NCBI GenBank assembly: GCA_965214565.1
Contig: OZ243951.1
Span: 3,038,001 to 3,102,000 of the forward strand
Source: VXYK01 sp965214565
GTDB taxonomy: Bacteria > Actinomycetota > Acidimicrobiia > Acidimicrobiales > Aldehydirespiratoraceae
DNA: 64,000 nucleotides
Direction: 5' to 3'
Shown here: positions 25,546 through 34,647 of the stretch, in pieces
Numbering within the stretch: the first letter of the stretch is position 1
How the letters are laid out: the number at the start of each line of letters is the position of its first letter
Position numbers and translations under genes: made by a program
The notes under the pieces: model-generated
Databases searched by the model: none
The model's input: only the letters and a program-made list of their open reading frames with translations
What the model was told of the DNA's origin: nothing

Positions 25546-28197
25546 TCACTGTCCGGTGACTTGGTGTGTTCCGGGGCCGACTTCGGTCTCGGTGGACCCG
25601 ACCGTGATCGTTGCGGTCGAGCCGACTGGGATCGTCGCGTCCAGGACCAGTTGCTCGTCGTGCTGCTCCCAGCGGACCGAGACCAGTCCGCGGGCGGTTT
25701 CGAGATCAACTCGCGCCTGTGAGATCCGTCTTACGGGATCAGGCACGGGACGAATGAGTATGTGCTCGTACCCGGGGCGTTCGGGATCTGTGTCGACTCC
25801 GGCGACGTAACGGTGCAGAAACTCTCCGACGGCTCCGAACGCGTAGTGGTTCTGCGACACGTCGCTGACCGATCCGTCGGGCGCTATCGCATCCCATGTC
25901 TCCCAGATGGTCGTGGCGCCCTTCGAGATCGGGTACAGCCACGACGGGACCTCCTCGTTCAACAGGACGTCGTAGGCGAGTTCGGTATGACCGGTGTCGA
26001 CGAGGGTCGGGCACAACAGTGGTGTCATGGTGAACCCTGTCGACAACCTTGAGCCGTTGGCCCTGACCGCGTCGGCCAGCGCCTCACCTGCAGCGGCGCG
26101 GTGGGGCTCAGCGACCAACCCGAAGGCGAGCGATGCGACCAGTCCAATCTGGTCTCGACGCTTCGGCAGACCGTCGGTGTCGAAGAGTCGGTCGCGCGCC
26201 GCATGGACGACGAGCTGATGCCGTTCGGTGAGTCGCTCTGCGGCAACGTCGCCGTCGAACAGCGCGGCGATCTCAGCCATGATCGCCAGGGTGTTGACGT
26301 AATAGGCGGTCGCGATCAGAGGATCGGGCCGGAGCAGGCCTCGTAGCCAGTTCCGGGTGAGGGTCTCCCCCGGCGCAAGCCACTCGGCCCATTGAAACCC
26401 CTGCTCGATGATGTGTTCATGTTGCCAACCACGCCGTCGTCGGGGTTTGAGCACTTCCCACCACGGATCCCGACGGGCCCGTCGCTCGAGGTAGTCCACC
26501 CAGCGGTTCATCGTGGCGTAGTTCTCTTCTAGGACTCGGCGGTCGCCGTAGAACTGGTACAGCGTCCAGGGGACGAGTACACAGGCGTCGGCCCAAGCGG
26601 CGGCCCCGTGCGTGGGGCGCATATAGAACGAGTCGTAGCTCTTGCTCAGCGGGACCACGCAGGGGATGCGTCCGTCCCGAAGTTGGTCTTCGCGAACATC
26701 ACCCAGCCATTTGCTGAGCACACCGGCGACGTGGCGATTGAGCGCTCCGGTACGGGCATAAACGGCGATGTCTCCGGTCCAGCCGGCCTTCTCGCGGGTG
26801 GGGCAGTCGGTTGGAATGTCCACGAAGTTCGCCAGTTGCGACCGGTCGATGTTCTCGACGAGTTGGTTCAGTCCCCGATGGGAGCATTCGAAGTGTCCCA
26901 CCCTTGGAGAGTCGCTGCTGAGGACGAGCGCGGTGAAGTCGTCGACCGTGGGTGCGCAGGGGGCGGGCCACTCATCGAGACGCGCGTAACGAAACCCGTG
27001 ATAGGTGAAGCGCGCCGCATATTCCTCGCCCTCTGGACGACCCGCCAGCGTGTAGCTGACCTGCTGGCGGGAGTGCCCGAACGTGTCGGCGGTGAACTCA
27101 CCTTCTGCGGTGAGGGTCTCACCATGGGTGAGCTGGATTCGTGATCCGGATGGACCGCTCACGCTGAACAGCACGACTCCTGCGAGATTCTGGCCGAAGT
27201 CGACCACGGTCTCGCCGGACGGCGTGACGAGGACCTGTTGCGCACCGACACGTTCGATTACCCGCACGCTGGGACCCACTTGGGCACAGAGCCGGTCCGT
27301 CGCCCCTTGGTGTGTTCGGACTCGGCTCCAACTGTCGTCGACGAAACCGGCCTCGGACCATCCGTCCGGTTCGAGGCGAGCGTCGTAGATCTCGCCATGG
27401 AACAGGCATGCGGCTCGCACACCGCCTTCGCTGCAGGTCCACGATGTGTCGGTGGTGACGACAGGCTCGCCATCGATCTCGATCCGGGCAATGGCCGCAA
27501 CGTGCTTGCCCCAGTTGTTGGGCTTACGGGACACGCCAACGCGGCCGCGCCACCAGCCGTCGGCGAGAGTGATCCCGATTGCGTTGCGGCCCGAGCGGAG
27601 AAGGGCGGACACGTCATAGGTCTGGTACTGGATTCGGTGCTCGTAGGCCGTGAATCCAGGGCGGAGCCGATCGCTGGAGACCGCACCGCCATTGACCTGA
27701 ACGTCGTACACCCCGAGTGCGGAGATGTAGAGCCGGGCCTCCCCCACTTCTGTGACGTCGAACTCCCGGCGAAGGATCGGGCTCGGCCGGCCACCATCGC
27801 TCTCTGGGCTCTCCGGCGGACCGATCCAAGCGCTTCGGTGCCAGTCGGAGACCTCCAACAGGCCCATTTCGAATGTGCTCGACTCACTCCAGTCGCCCGG
27901 TTCGGAGTCGCCGTCCCAGACCCGAACTCGCCACGAGCACTGCTGTCTCGATTTCAGCGGCAGACCCGCGTACGGGACCAAGACCTGAGCCGAGCCGTCG
28001 ACCTTGCCGGTTCCCCAGACAATCTCGTCGTGCGTCGCCACCTCAATCTCGTATGCGGATTGGACACCATTGGAGTTCTCGGATTCGAGCTGCCACGAGA
28101 ATCGGGGCTTCCCCACCCCGAGACCGAGGGGATTTCGCTCGTATTCGGTCCTCAAATTGATCGGCAGCACGTCGAACAGTCTCGCGCCACTCCCCAC
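25546..28197 (-). CDS. Alpha-L-rhamnosidase, glycoside hydrolase family 78
   Basis: An 883-residue GH78-type enzyme that releases terminal alpha-L-rhamnose. Order of parts: N-terminal beta domain (LRTEYERNPLGLGVGKPRFSW), the Bac_rhamnosid beta-sandwich (AWIGPPE; LYISALGVYDVQVNG), concanavalin-like region (VDFGQNLAGVVLF), the (alpha/alpha)6 barrel with acidic motif DIPTDCPTREKAGWTGD where the catalytic Glu and substrate-binding Asp residues lie, and a C-terminal beta-sandwich. No signal peptide, so either cytoplasmic or exported by another route. It stands alone; 138 bases without a gene separate it from the next gene. Bigger than single-domain forms and normal for GH78. Confidence 0.92.
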   Translation of the reverse strand: MGSGARLFDVLPINLRTEYERNPLGLGVGKPRFSWQLESENSNGVQSAYEIEVATHDEIVWGTGKVDGSAQVLVPYAGLPLKSRQQCSWRVRVWDGDSEPGDWSESSTFEMGLLEVSDWHRSAWIGPPESPESDGGRPSPILRREFDVTEVGEARLYISALGVYDVQVNGGAVSSDRLRPGFTAYEHRIQYQTYDVSALLRSGRNAIGITLADGWWRGRVGVSRKPNNWGKHVAAIARIEIDGEPVVTTDTSWTCSEGGVRAACLFHGEIYDARLEPDGWSEAGFVDDSWSRVRTHQGATDRLCAQVGPSVRVIERVGAQQVLVTPSGETVVDFGQNLAGVVLFSVSGPSGSRIQLTHGETLTAEGEFTADTFGHSRQQVSYTLAGRPEGEEYAARFTYHGFRYARLDEWPAPCAPTVDDFTALVLSSDSPRVGHFECSHRGLNQLVENIDRSQLANFVDIPTDCPTREKAGWTGDIAVYARTGALNRHVAGVLSKWLGDVREDQLRDGRIPCVVPLSKSYDSFYMRPTHGAAAWADACVLVPWTLYQFYGDRRVLEENYATMNRWVDYLERRARRDPWWEVLKPRRRRGWQHEHIIEQGFQWAEWLAPGETLTRNWLRGLLRPDPLIATAYYVNTLAIMAEIAALFDGDVAAERLTERHQLVVHAARDRLFDTDGLPKRRDQIGLVASLAFGLVAEPHRAAAGEALADAVRANGSRLSTGFTMTPLLCPTLVDTGHTELAYDVLLNEEVPSWLYPISKGATTIWETWDAIAPDGSVSDVSQNHYAFGAVGEFLHRYVAGVDTDPERPGYEHILIRPVPDPVRRISQARVDLETARGLVSVRWEQHDEQLVLDATIPVGSTATITVGSTETEVGPGTHQVTGQ

Positions 28198-28335
28198 GGT
28201 TCCCTAACTCGGATCGCCAGAGCGCAGACCGCTGACCAGCCACTCGCCTTCGGAACCTCGGGATCTTAAGTGGCCAGCCAGGACAACAGGGCTTCGGTGT
28301 AGGCGTCGCTGATGTCTTCTTGGTCCGCAGGATCT

Positions 28336-29151
28336 TCACTCGACGCCACCGATGGACCGGGCGAGGTTGTTGACAGCGGCCCGGATACCGAGCGCGTAGG
28401 TGTCGGCGATGGCGGTGTTGCGGTGCTCGGTGTGGGCCTCGGTCCGGTCGGGGTCGAGCGCTACCTCCATGAAGGCGCGGCGGCTCGGGAAGGTGTTGAA
28501 CCGGACCTGGTGCCATGATCGTCCGTCGCCGATGATGGTGCCCTCCACAGAGAACCAGGCGTCGAGCCGTACCCCGTTCGGCACGGCCACTGATCCGGCG
28601 ACTTGCTGGTAGGACCGCATGTGGTCCGGCGTATCCGTTGCGCCGTCCGCATCGTGGAAGCGGATGACGTGGAGCATCGTGTAGGGCCCGTCGTCGTCGG
28701 TTGGCGGGTGCGGCACGTCGGCCCAGTCCACTTGATTCTCGATCTGCGGCAGGTCCATCGGCTGGCTGCCGATCACGATGGTCTGCTCCATCCCGGCTTC
28801 TTTGTGTTCATGGGCTTTCTGGAAGTCTTCGCGCTCCTGCATCGCTATGAACGACGTCCGGGTGGGGTACTTCACAACTCCGATCCGGTCCCATTTGGGT
28901 TCGTCGCCGATGAACTGGTCCTCTACGTCGGCGACGAAGACGATCTCGGCTCCCACCGCCGCCAACGGTCCGACTGGCATGTATTCGTCGTCGGCCTCGC
29001 GGCCGGTGAGTGTGGTCTCGCGGCCGTCGGTGTACTCTGCCCGCTCCTTGTAGTGCATCAGGTTGACCATCCACACAGGCCCGTCGTCGTCGGGTGCCGT
29101 GGTGGCGAGTCTGATGGCGTAGTCCCGATCTATCTTCCCGTAGCCCGGCAT
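28336..29151 (-). CDS. Duplicated dimeric alpha/beta-barrel (EthD/DUF1330-like) protein
   Basis: A 271-residue protein with two ferredoxin-like repeats of the dimeric alpha+beta-barrel type: one around PVWMVNLMHYKERAEY with an FVADVEDQFIGDEPKWDRIGVVKYPTRTSF second half, another around PYTMLHVIRFHDADGATD with WHQVRFNTFPSRRAF. The exact biochemical role is unknown; such proteins are often found with catabolic or stress genes. The start is ATG 29151 (MPGYGKIDRDY), because GAGGAGAAACGAGAC gives a strong ribosome site just before it; the frame continues to 29376 without a good start. Convergent-free, with ArfB divergent upstream. Confidence 0.7.
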   Translation of the reverse strand: MPGYGKIDRDYAIRLATTAPDDDGPVWMVNLMHYKERAEYTDGRETTLTGREADDEYMPVGPLAAVGAEIVFVADVEDQFIGDEPKWDRIGVVKYPTRTSFIAMQEREDFQKAHEHKEAGMEQTIVIGSQPMDLPQIENQVDWADVPHPPTDDDGPYTMLHVIRFHDADGATDTPDHMRSYQQVAGSVAVPNGVRLDAWFSVEGTIIGDGRSWHQVRFNTFPSRRAFMEVALDPDRTEAHTEHRNTAIADTYALGIRAAVNNLARSIGGVE

Positions 29152-29283
29152 GTCTCGTTTCTCCTCAGGGTCCGCAGCCTCACCGTAATATATTGCCACT
29201 CTTTCTGGCATTTCATTGGGGTCTGGGGGCACCCTAGCCTCGCCAAGGCCTTCCGGCTGCGGCGGGCAGGTAGGATTGGCCGC

Positions 29284-29703
29284 ATGAACCGGTTGCTCCT
29301 GTTTCCCGGAGGGGCCGTGCCGGCCGCCGAGGTTGCATGGCGCTTCGATCCATCCGGCGGCCCGGGAGGTCAACACGCCAACCGCTCCAGCACGCGGGTC
29401 GAAGCCGCGATTGATCTCACGACGGCAGGCGACGTTGAGGTCGAGGTACGCAAGCGACTGGTTGCGAGGTTCGGTGCCGAGTTGCGGGTTGTCGTTGACG
29501 ACACGCGATCGCAGGCCCGCAACCGTGAGATCGCTCTCGACCGCCTGGAATCACGGCTGCGCGACGGGTTGACCGTTGCCAAGCCGAGGAAACCGACCCG
29601 GCCATCGCGTTCGGCTGAGACCCGGCGGTTGCAGGCAAAGCGCCGTCGCTCCGAGACCAAGCGCGGTCGCGGCCGTATCGATCCGACCGCCCACGACACC
29701 TGA
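29284..29703 (+). CDS. arfB: ArfB-type peptidyl-tRNA hydrolase (RF-1 domain rescue factor)
   Basis: A 139-residue codon-independent release factor that rescues stalled ribosomes. It has the catalytic GGQ loop SGGPGGQHANRSSTRVE and the lysine/arginine-rich C-terminal tail (PTRPSRSAETRRLQAKRRRSETK) that enters the empty mRNA channel. The ATG at 29284 is chosen; the frame is open far upstream but antisense to the alpha/beta-barrel gene. Length and domain arrangement are normal for ArfB/YaeJ. Confidence 0.9.
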   Translation: MNRLLLFPGGAVPAAEVAWRFDPSGGPGGQHANRSSTRVEAAIDLTTAGDVEVEVRKRLVARFGAELRVVVDDTRSQARNREIALDRLESRLRDGLTVAKPRKPTRPSRSAETRRLQAKRRRSETKRGRGRIDPTAHDT

Positions 29704-29736
29704 CCGAGTCGTAGTCTGTTCGCGCAGGAGGACATC

Positions 29737-29937
29737 ATGCACATCGTCTGGGGCCTGATCATCGCCGACATCGGCGCGCTGTTCATCTTCTGGGGTCGCA
29801 ACAAGTCCAACTTCGGCCCCTACCGACTCCTTGTCGCCCGCTCACGACTCCTTTGGGGCGACCGTGTCCACGGGTTCTACCAAGTCTCCGGTGCACTCAT
29901 GATCGTCGCCGGGGCCGCCATCATTGTGACCGGATGA
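29737..29937 (+). CDS. Small two-helix membrane protein
   Basis: A 66-residue protein with two hydrophobic helices (about 4-20 and 48-65) and a short polar loop with WGRNKSNFGPYR and RLLWGDRVH between them. GGAGG-like site (CAGGAGGACATC) before the ATG supports it as real. No function can be assigned. It follows arfB by 33 bases. Confidence 0.65.
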   Translation: MHIVWGLIIADIGALFIFWGRNKSNFGPYRLLVARSRLLWGDRVHGFYQVSGALMIVAGAAIIVTG

Positions 29938-30168
29938 GCCACCAAGCCCAAATCTGTCACTGCGGGCACTACGATCCCGGCAGGATCGATCCTGTCGACG
30001 CTCAACATCCCCGATGACCGTCTCGACGATGCGGGCCGCACGCTGCGAAGCGCACTGCACGGATTCTCGCTCCTCAAGCTGACCCGCAATATCGGCCCCA
30101 CGGCGGCCACCAGCTTCGAGTCGCTCGTCGAGACGATGATCACCGGCCTCGAATCCTTCGCCACCTGA
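29938..30168 (+). pseudogene. Remnant of a TetR-family regulator C-terminal (WHG-type) domain
   Basis: In the frame that ends with TGA at 30166-30168 the translation contains GRTLRSALHGFSLLKLT, then TSFESLVETMITGLESF. This matches the C-terminal ligand domain of actinobacterial TetR regulators (TLRSALHGF...SFdrLv). There is no start codon or DNA-binding domain; the frame begins directly after the stop of the 66-residue membrane gene. I read it as the 3' stub of a lost regulator. Confidence 0.55.
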
Positions 30169-30208
30169 GGGGGTGTCGGCAAAGTATCGCCGGGCCCGGG
30201 GCGCGCGA

Positions 30209-31552
30209 TCAGAACCGCTGGATCTGATGATGGTGGGTCATCGCGGAGCCGGCTGGGCCCAGCAGCATGTGGGCCCGCAGGTTGCGCTTGTGGAACAGGA
30301 GCACCAGCTGCTCATCGTGACGCCCGCCATCGTCGATGACGAACGCTTCGAGCTTGGCCTCTCCCTCGCGCCAGTTCGCCGGGCGGAAACCGAGCAGATC
30401 CTCCAAGTCATCGATGTCCGCCTCCTCTACGGTCTCGCCGATCTCGTCGCGACGCTTTAGGTGGCGCGCCAGACGAAAGAGCGTGCGCAGCTCATGCTGG
30501 AGGAAGCGGTCGTCGGTCGAGATGCCACGCAGGGCGCGAACCAGGTGCATATGCCCGGTTTCGGTCTCGGAGACCCTCGGATCCGGGACGGCCACGGAGG
30601 GGAGGTCGATGCCCATCTCGTCGGCGAGGGCTTCGGTTGCGAACAGGTTCGTCTCGGCGCACCACTGCAGGTTTGTCATCAGGTCCGAGGCCGCCGACGG
30701 GTTCTTCAGGGCACTCGAGAACGCAAGCTGGTTCGACAGGGTGAACGCGAGATGGTGCCACCTGATCGCATCGAGGTCCACTGGCGCACCGGAGAGCTCC
30801 TCGTATCGAGCATAGAGCTGACCCATGTCGCCGTACCCGACGATCGTGTCGCGCATGCGCCACGCAGCGAGGTCCATCATCGGGTCGCCGATGTGGCCGA
30901 GTTCGAGATCGAGCACCGCGACGATCCGGCCGTGCTCGTGGTGGAACTGACCCGAGTCCCAGACGATTGCTGACTCTCGACCTCCGGAGTCGACCGGGTT
31001 GCGCTTGAGCCAGCCGAGGAAAAACTCGAGCAATGGGTCGTGGTGAACCTTGAGCGATCGATAGTGCTCCTCGTAGCGCGCCAGACCGATCAGCCCGGGA
31101 TCCTCCTCGTCGACGGCCCGCCGTATGCCGGCGTCGACGAAGGGTTCGATGGGCAGGGCATGCATGCGAGCCAGGATCGACAGGTAGTCGTCGACCGCGG
31201 CGTCGCGATTCTCATCGCTGGTGTCCGGGAAATGCTCCTGGCCCGACACCCGCTCCATGACATAGGCCGGCAACTCGTCGATCCAACCATGAACGGCGGC
31301 CACCGGGATGTCTTGCTCGCCGAGGAGTCGCTGGAAGGTCATCTCGTGTTCCAGCGGAAAGATGAGGGGCATGTCGGTACGATCCCCTCGCACCACCATC
31401 TCGTCCCGCTGGCCGTCGCGTTCGACGGTGGCGAACCACACGGGCCGCCACCGCGTCTGACGAGAGAGGTCGACCACGGTCGCATCGAACTCGGTCTCGA
31501 ACCAACGAACGATGACGTCGTCAGCGGTCGCCAACGTGTCCATGGACATCAT
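30209..31552 (-). CDS. Aminoglycoside-phosphotransferase-fold (APH) family protein
   Basis: A ~447-residue kinase-like protein. N-lobe RDEMVVRGDRTDMPLIFPLEHEMTF; catalytic loop IVWDSGQFHHEHGRIVAVLD, where the usual H-G-D-x-x-x-x-N is W-D-S-x-x-Q-like (the catalytic Asp is kept, the metal Asn is replaced); then LDLELGHIGDPMMDLAAW supplies the metal-binding Asp. Actinobacterial members such as this sit next to acyl-CoA and P450 genes and their substrates are unknown; resistance is not implied. Start among closely spaced ATGs at 31552, 31549 or 31543; the frame extends to 31576. Confidence 0.78.
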   Translation of the reverse strand: MMSMDTLATADDVIVRWFETEFDATVVDLSRQTRWRPVWFATVERDGQRDEMVVRGDRTDMPLIFPLEHEMTFQRLLGEQDIPVAAVHGWIDELPAYVMERVSGQEHFPDTSDENRDAAVDDYLSILARMHALPIEPFVDAGIRRAVDEEDPGLIGLARYEEHYRSLKVHHDPLLEFFLGWLKRNPVDSGGRESAIVWDSGQFHHEHGRIVAVLDLELGHIGDPMMDLAAWRMRDTIVGYGDMGQLYARYEELSGAPVDLDAIRWHHLAFTLSNQLAFSSALKNPSAASDLMTNLQWCAETNLFATEALADEMGIDLPSVAVPDPRVSETETGHMHLVRALRGISTDDRFLQHELRTLFRLARHLKRRDEIGETVEEADIDDLEDLLGFRPANWREGEAKLEAFVIDDGGRHDEQLVLLFHKRNLRAHMLLGPAGSAMTHHHQIQRF

Positions 31553-31740
31553 GTGAAGTCCCCCTCCTGCGCTCAACTATGAACAATAGCCAAGGCCTAT
31601 GGGAGTCTGTCGATGAGCGCCGCTAGTGCACTACCCACCGTCCAACTATGTCCATTAGAGGAGTGCCGCAGGCAGTTGCCCGACCGCTTCCAGAAGCCAT
31701 AAACGATCGACTAGCAGCCGGGGCCGCTACGGTGCCCGGC

Positions 31741-32394
31741 ATGTCTACACCCGCTTTTGGTCTCGCGGAAGGGCTGGCCCTGCATCTGCTACCGACTGCT
31801 GACCGTACCGAGGACTTGGCGGCGAGTATCGATTCGCTGCCTACCGCCGCCCAACGTTGGAGACGCCATACGACCGGCATCGTCAACGCTGGTCCCCACA
31901 CTTGCGTACTCGAATACACCCAGCCACCGGCAGAGGCTGTCGATGCCGCAGAACGCGATCTGGCCTGGCTCGGTGATCGAGTGGACCTTGAAGGGAGTTT
32001 CGCCCTGGCTGGTGACCGGCTGATCTTCATACCGAGCGAAGCCACTCCGCCGATCCGCTACTGGTACTGCATGCGCCGACGCAACGACTTCAGCCACGAC
32101 GACTATCTGGTGCGCTACCGCGACATCCATAGCCAATTCGGATTGGACACCTCCGGAATCGAGGGATACACGCAATGGCATGCGAACCTTGAAGCCACCG
32201 CGGCAGCATGTGAGCGTCTGGGAATCGGCAGCTGCCCCTACGACAGCATCTCGGTGCTCGACATCGCCGACTTGAAATCGTTCTTCACCGCTGCGATGTC
32301 GACCGATATCGGCGAGCGCGCCACAGCCGACGAGCAACGCTTCGTCGACCGCGCCAACTCCCACGACCACATCCTCGAACTGGTCGTTGCTTAG
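31741..32394 (+). CDS. EthD-like dimeric alpha/beta-barrel protein (donor copy of a duplicated segment)
   Basis: A 217-residue protein. The C-terminal half has the EthD-type block YWYCMRRRNDFSHDDYLVRY with conserved H and D residues and YTQWHANLEATAAACERLG; the N-terminal half is a poorly conserved second barrel repeat (GLALHLLPTADRTEDL). EthD-like proteins accompany P450 or catabolic systems. ATG at 31741 (MSTPAFG) is favoured; the frame extends back to 31648. Bases 31933-32246 of this gene recur almost identically at 35452-35765. Confidence 0.72.
   Translation: MSTPAFGLAEGLALHLLPTADRTEDLAASIDSLPTAAQRWRRHTTGIVNAGPHTCVLEYTQPPAEAVDAAERDLAWLGDRVDLEGSFALAGDRLIFIPSEATPPIRYWYCMRRRNDFSHDDYLVRYRDIHSQFGLDTSGIEGYTQWHANLEATAAACERLGIGSCPYDSISVLDIADLKSFFTAAMSTDIGERATADEQRFVDRANSHDHILELVVA
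31933..32246 (+). repeat. 314-bp direct repeat, copy 1 (inside the intact EthD-like gene)
   Basis: Aligned by eye without gaps to 35452-35765; about 6 mismatches in 314 bases (about 98 percent identity). See copy 2. Confidence 0.95.
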
Positions 32395-32434
32395 GCGACT
32401 TGGAGGCTCCAGCCCGACACAACGTATGAATTCC

Positions 32435-32459
32435 TAGCCAGATACCTACCTTCTGGCTA
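32435..32459. promoter_or_regulatory. Perfect 8-bp inverted repeat, possible operator or hairpin
   Basis: TAGCCAGA (32435-32442) and TCTGGCTA (32452-32459) are separated by 9 bases. It lies 40 bases after the EthD-like stop. No T-run follows, so it is not a standard terminator. The remaining stretch 32460-32578 holds an open frame starting at ATG 32459 (MIPYTPPTSTPIAF...) that I cannot support as a gene. Confidence 0.4.
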
Positions 32460-32578
32460 TGATTCCATACACGCCGCCGACATCGACTCCGATCGCGTTC
32501 ACGCACGCCCAGGCAGGCCGACCCGTAGACGAACTCTTCCAGTTCTACGCGCTCGAAGGCTTCCGTGGTGGTCGGCGG

Positions 32579-33586
32579 TCATGTGTCATCTCGTTTGGCG
32601 GCGCTGAGCCGTCGACGCCGGGCTGCGATCTTCTCGTCGCCGGCCGACGTACCGTCGTGCAGTGAGTCGAGCCAGTCATCGAGCGGCGACTCGGGCCCGC
32701 CGTAGTTGCATTCGATGAACCGGTGATGGAGCTGGTGGTGAAAGTCGCCGACCGGGAGCGTGATCGGCCCCGCACGCAGCCCGTCGTAGCCCGTGTGGCT
32801 CAGGGGAGCACCCATGGTGTGGTGCATCATCGCGAAGAGAAAGTGCATCGGATGCGCCGGCACGAGGAAGAACAAGAAGACGTCGCTGTATAGAACGACG
32901 TGCTCGGCCGGATGCATCGCGAGACCGGACCAGGGGCCGATGTTCACGTTCTTGTGATGCCATGAGTGGACATGCCTGTACAGCGGGCCACGGTGCAAAA
33001 GCCAGTGCGCAGCCGAGAAGTACACGATCGACCAGACGGGGATCAGCGCGAACAGGGCCACAAACCAGACCGGGTTGCCGTCGAACGAGATCAACGACGC
33101 GTGCCCGTTCGCGTAGCCCCACCATCCGAGGGACTCCCAGAGCGTGCCGATCAAAGGTGCGGCCACCATGCTAAGGAAGATGTTGTCCTTCACCTGATCG
33201 TTGAACAGGAACAGGCGTTTTTTCTTGCCGAGCGGGCGGGCGTCGTATCGAAGCTCGTCGTTTTGGCGCCGCCACACGTAGAGCCAGAGATGCGGCAGAC
33301 CGGCCGACAAGGCCACGAGGACGAGGTTGCGAATCCAGATCTCAGCCATCCACCTGAAACGAAACGACTCGGCTTCTGCGAGCGAGGGGCTGAACCAGTT
33401 CCACACCACCACCGCGGTCACTAGCATGAGCACGCGGGTACCATGGGGCCGCCAGCTGAGCGCGATGTGGCGAAGGATGGCACCTGGGCTCATAGGCCAG
33501 TGAAGGAACGGCGCACTGGCAATGGGGAGGCTCGGCGTGTGATGCCAGCGCGTCCGGCCTTCCGACGTCGGGCGAGCGGTTGTCAT
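32579..33586 (-). CDS. Sterol desaturase / fatty acid hydroxylase superfamily membrane protein
   Basis: A 335-residue integral membrane di-iron enzyme. Hydrophobic segments at about 48-66, 85-105, 138-158 and 170-190. Histidine clusters: AHWLLHRGPLYRHVHSWHHK, AMHPAEH, MHHTMG and DFHHQLHHRF, matching the HxxxH, HxxHH and HxxHH motifs of the family. Hydroxylates or desaturates a lipid or sterol-like substrate using O2. Its ATG overlaps by 4 bases the stop of an upstream amidase remnant. C-terminal tail is basic and soluble. Confidence 0.88.
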   Translation of the reverse strand: MTTARPTSEGRTRWHHTPSLPIASAPFLHWPMSPGAILRHIALSWRPHGTRVLMLVTAVVVWNWFSPSLAEAESFRFRWMAEIWIRNLVLVALSAGLPHLWLYVWRRQNDELRYDARPLGKKKRLFLFNDQVKDNIFLSMVAAPLIGTLWESLGWWGYANGHASLISFDGNPVWFVALFALIPVWSIVYFSAAHWLLHRGPLYRHVHSWHHKNVNIGPWSGLAMHPAEHVVLYSDVFLFFLVPAHPMHFLFAMMHHTMGAPLSHTGYDGLRAGPITLPVGDFHHQLHHRFIECNYGGPESPLDDWLDSLHDGTSAGDEKIAARRRRLSAAKRDDT

Positions 33587-33715
33587 GTTGCGAACGTGCC
33601 GATCGGGGGACTGAGCGATTCGATCGTGACAGCAAGATCCAACACATGATGATCGTGGAACGGGCGTCCGACCAGTTGTGCGCCGACGGGGACGGTTGGG
33701 TCTGTCTTGACGAAA
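33583..33715 (-). pseudogene. 3' remnant of an amidase-signature-family gene
   Basis: In the frame ending at TGA 33583-33585, the last ~40 residues read VPVGAQLVGRPFHDHHVLDL, the conserved C-terminal block of amidase-signature enzymes (GLPVGvQLvGrpf). Nothing upstream continues the family: the rest of the amidase is gone. The stub's stop overlaps the desaturase start, so the original genes were translationally coupled before the loss. Confidence 0.6.
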
Positions 33716-34079
33716 TGACCAGAAAACTTGATCAGAACGGTCAGTCTACACGCTCCGGAAACACCGCTCACCGAACGCCTGTGCAAACAAACCGGCGGAG
33801 CTTGCCGACGTCCGTTCCCGCGCCTTCGGCCAGCTCGTCGATTCTCAGCGGATGAGCAGGGTTGTCACGCACCAACTGGACCGCCACAGCGAGCAACCAA
33901 CCCCGACAATGCCAGGGCCACCCAACAAGGTAAAGGGGGACCGAACGTTGGGGTCCAACGACACCTGACATAACTCCTCCTTATAGAGCATATCTCCACG
34001 ATTAGGGGGGAACCTCACTATCCGACGAACCAGGTGAGGGCGCTCGTCAGGGTGGGATGGGTGGGCATGGTTACTTCCC
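33716..34079. other. No intact gene; degraded sequence with a helix-turn-helix-like scrap
   Basis: On the minus strand about 33790-33900 encodes LVRDNPAHPLRIDELAEGAG, similar to the winged-helix/dimerisation segment of AraC regulators or of O-methyltransferases. It has no complete domain and no clear start. The rest of this stretch shows nothing recognisable. I treat it as decayed DNA between the amidase stub and yceI. Confidence 0.4.
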
Positions 34080-34614
34080 TCAGCCTTCAACTATGAGCGC
34101 CGTTGCGGTCACGGTGAGCTGCAGGGCGCTACCGATGACCAGCGAGGGGAGCTTGTCGACACCGATGGCGGTGCGGTCAATGGTTGCGGTGGCCAAGAAC
34201 GAGCCGGCGCGGGCGTCGAATTCGACATCGGTGACGTCGAGGCTGATCGGACAAACCTGACCCTTGACGGTCATCGATCCGTCAACTCGGAATCCGAAGG
34301 CCGTCCGGGAGACGTCGCCTGCCTTGAACCGCAGGTCGGGCTGAGTGGCAGCGTCGAGGAAGTCGGCGCTGACTACGTGCTCGTTGCGTTTTGGCGTTCT
34401 TGCTCGTGTACGACGATGCGTCGACGACGACCTCAACGGCCGTGAGGTGGTGGTCGGCGTCGATCCCGATCGTGCCGGATGTCAGAGTCAGCGTGGCCGG
34501 CACCGTGAACAACCCGAGCTTCTTGGCAGTCACCGTTACCGTGGTCTGTAACGGGTCCAGGCGCCAGGTGCCGGTCGGCAGGTCTCGGCTGGGGTCGGTT
34601 TGTTGTGTGGTCAT
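34080..34614 (-). pseudogene. YceI-family protein gene with a single-base frameshift
   Basis: The YceI lipocalin-like fold is split across two frames. The 5' part (34614 to about 34392) gives GTWRLDPLQTTVTVTAKKLG and VEVVVDASSYTSKNAK; the 3' part gives RNEHVVSADFLDAATQPDL, GSMTVKGQVCPISLDV and a final beta strand. They join perfectly if the four-T run at 34389-34392 (plus strand) is three bases. YceI proteins bind isoprenoid-like lipids; no signal peptide is seen, as is common in actinobacterial forms. An error in the sequence or a real recent mutation would both explain it. Divergent from marR. Confidence 0.8.
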
Positions 34615-34647
34615 GGTTTGGTCTCCCTTGGATCGATTTGGTGGCGG

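Noticed and set aside
28268..28335. Minus-strand frame ending in SDAYTEALLSWLAT after the alpha/beta-barrel stop
   Set aside because: About 25 codons, no start, no recognisable family; could be the end of a lost gene but cannot be supported.
32459..32665. Plus-strand open frame MIPYTPPTSTPIAF... of 68 codons
   Set aside because: Runs into the 3' end of the desaturase gene on the other strand and matches nothing known to me; no ribosome site.
34282..34614. Programmed frameshift in yceI
   Set aside because: No slippery heptamer or downstream structure is evident; a simple one-base error or mutation is more likely.
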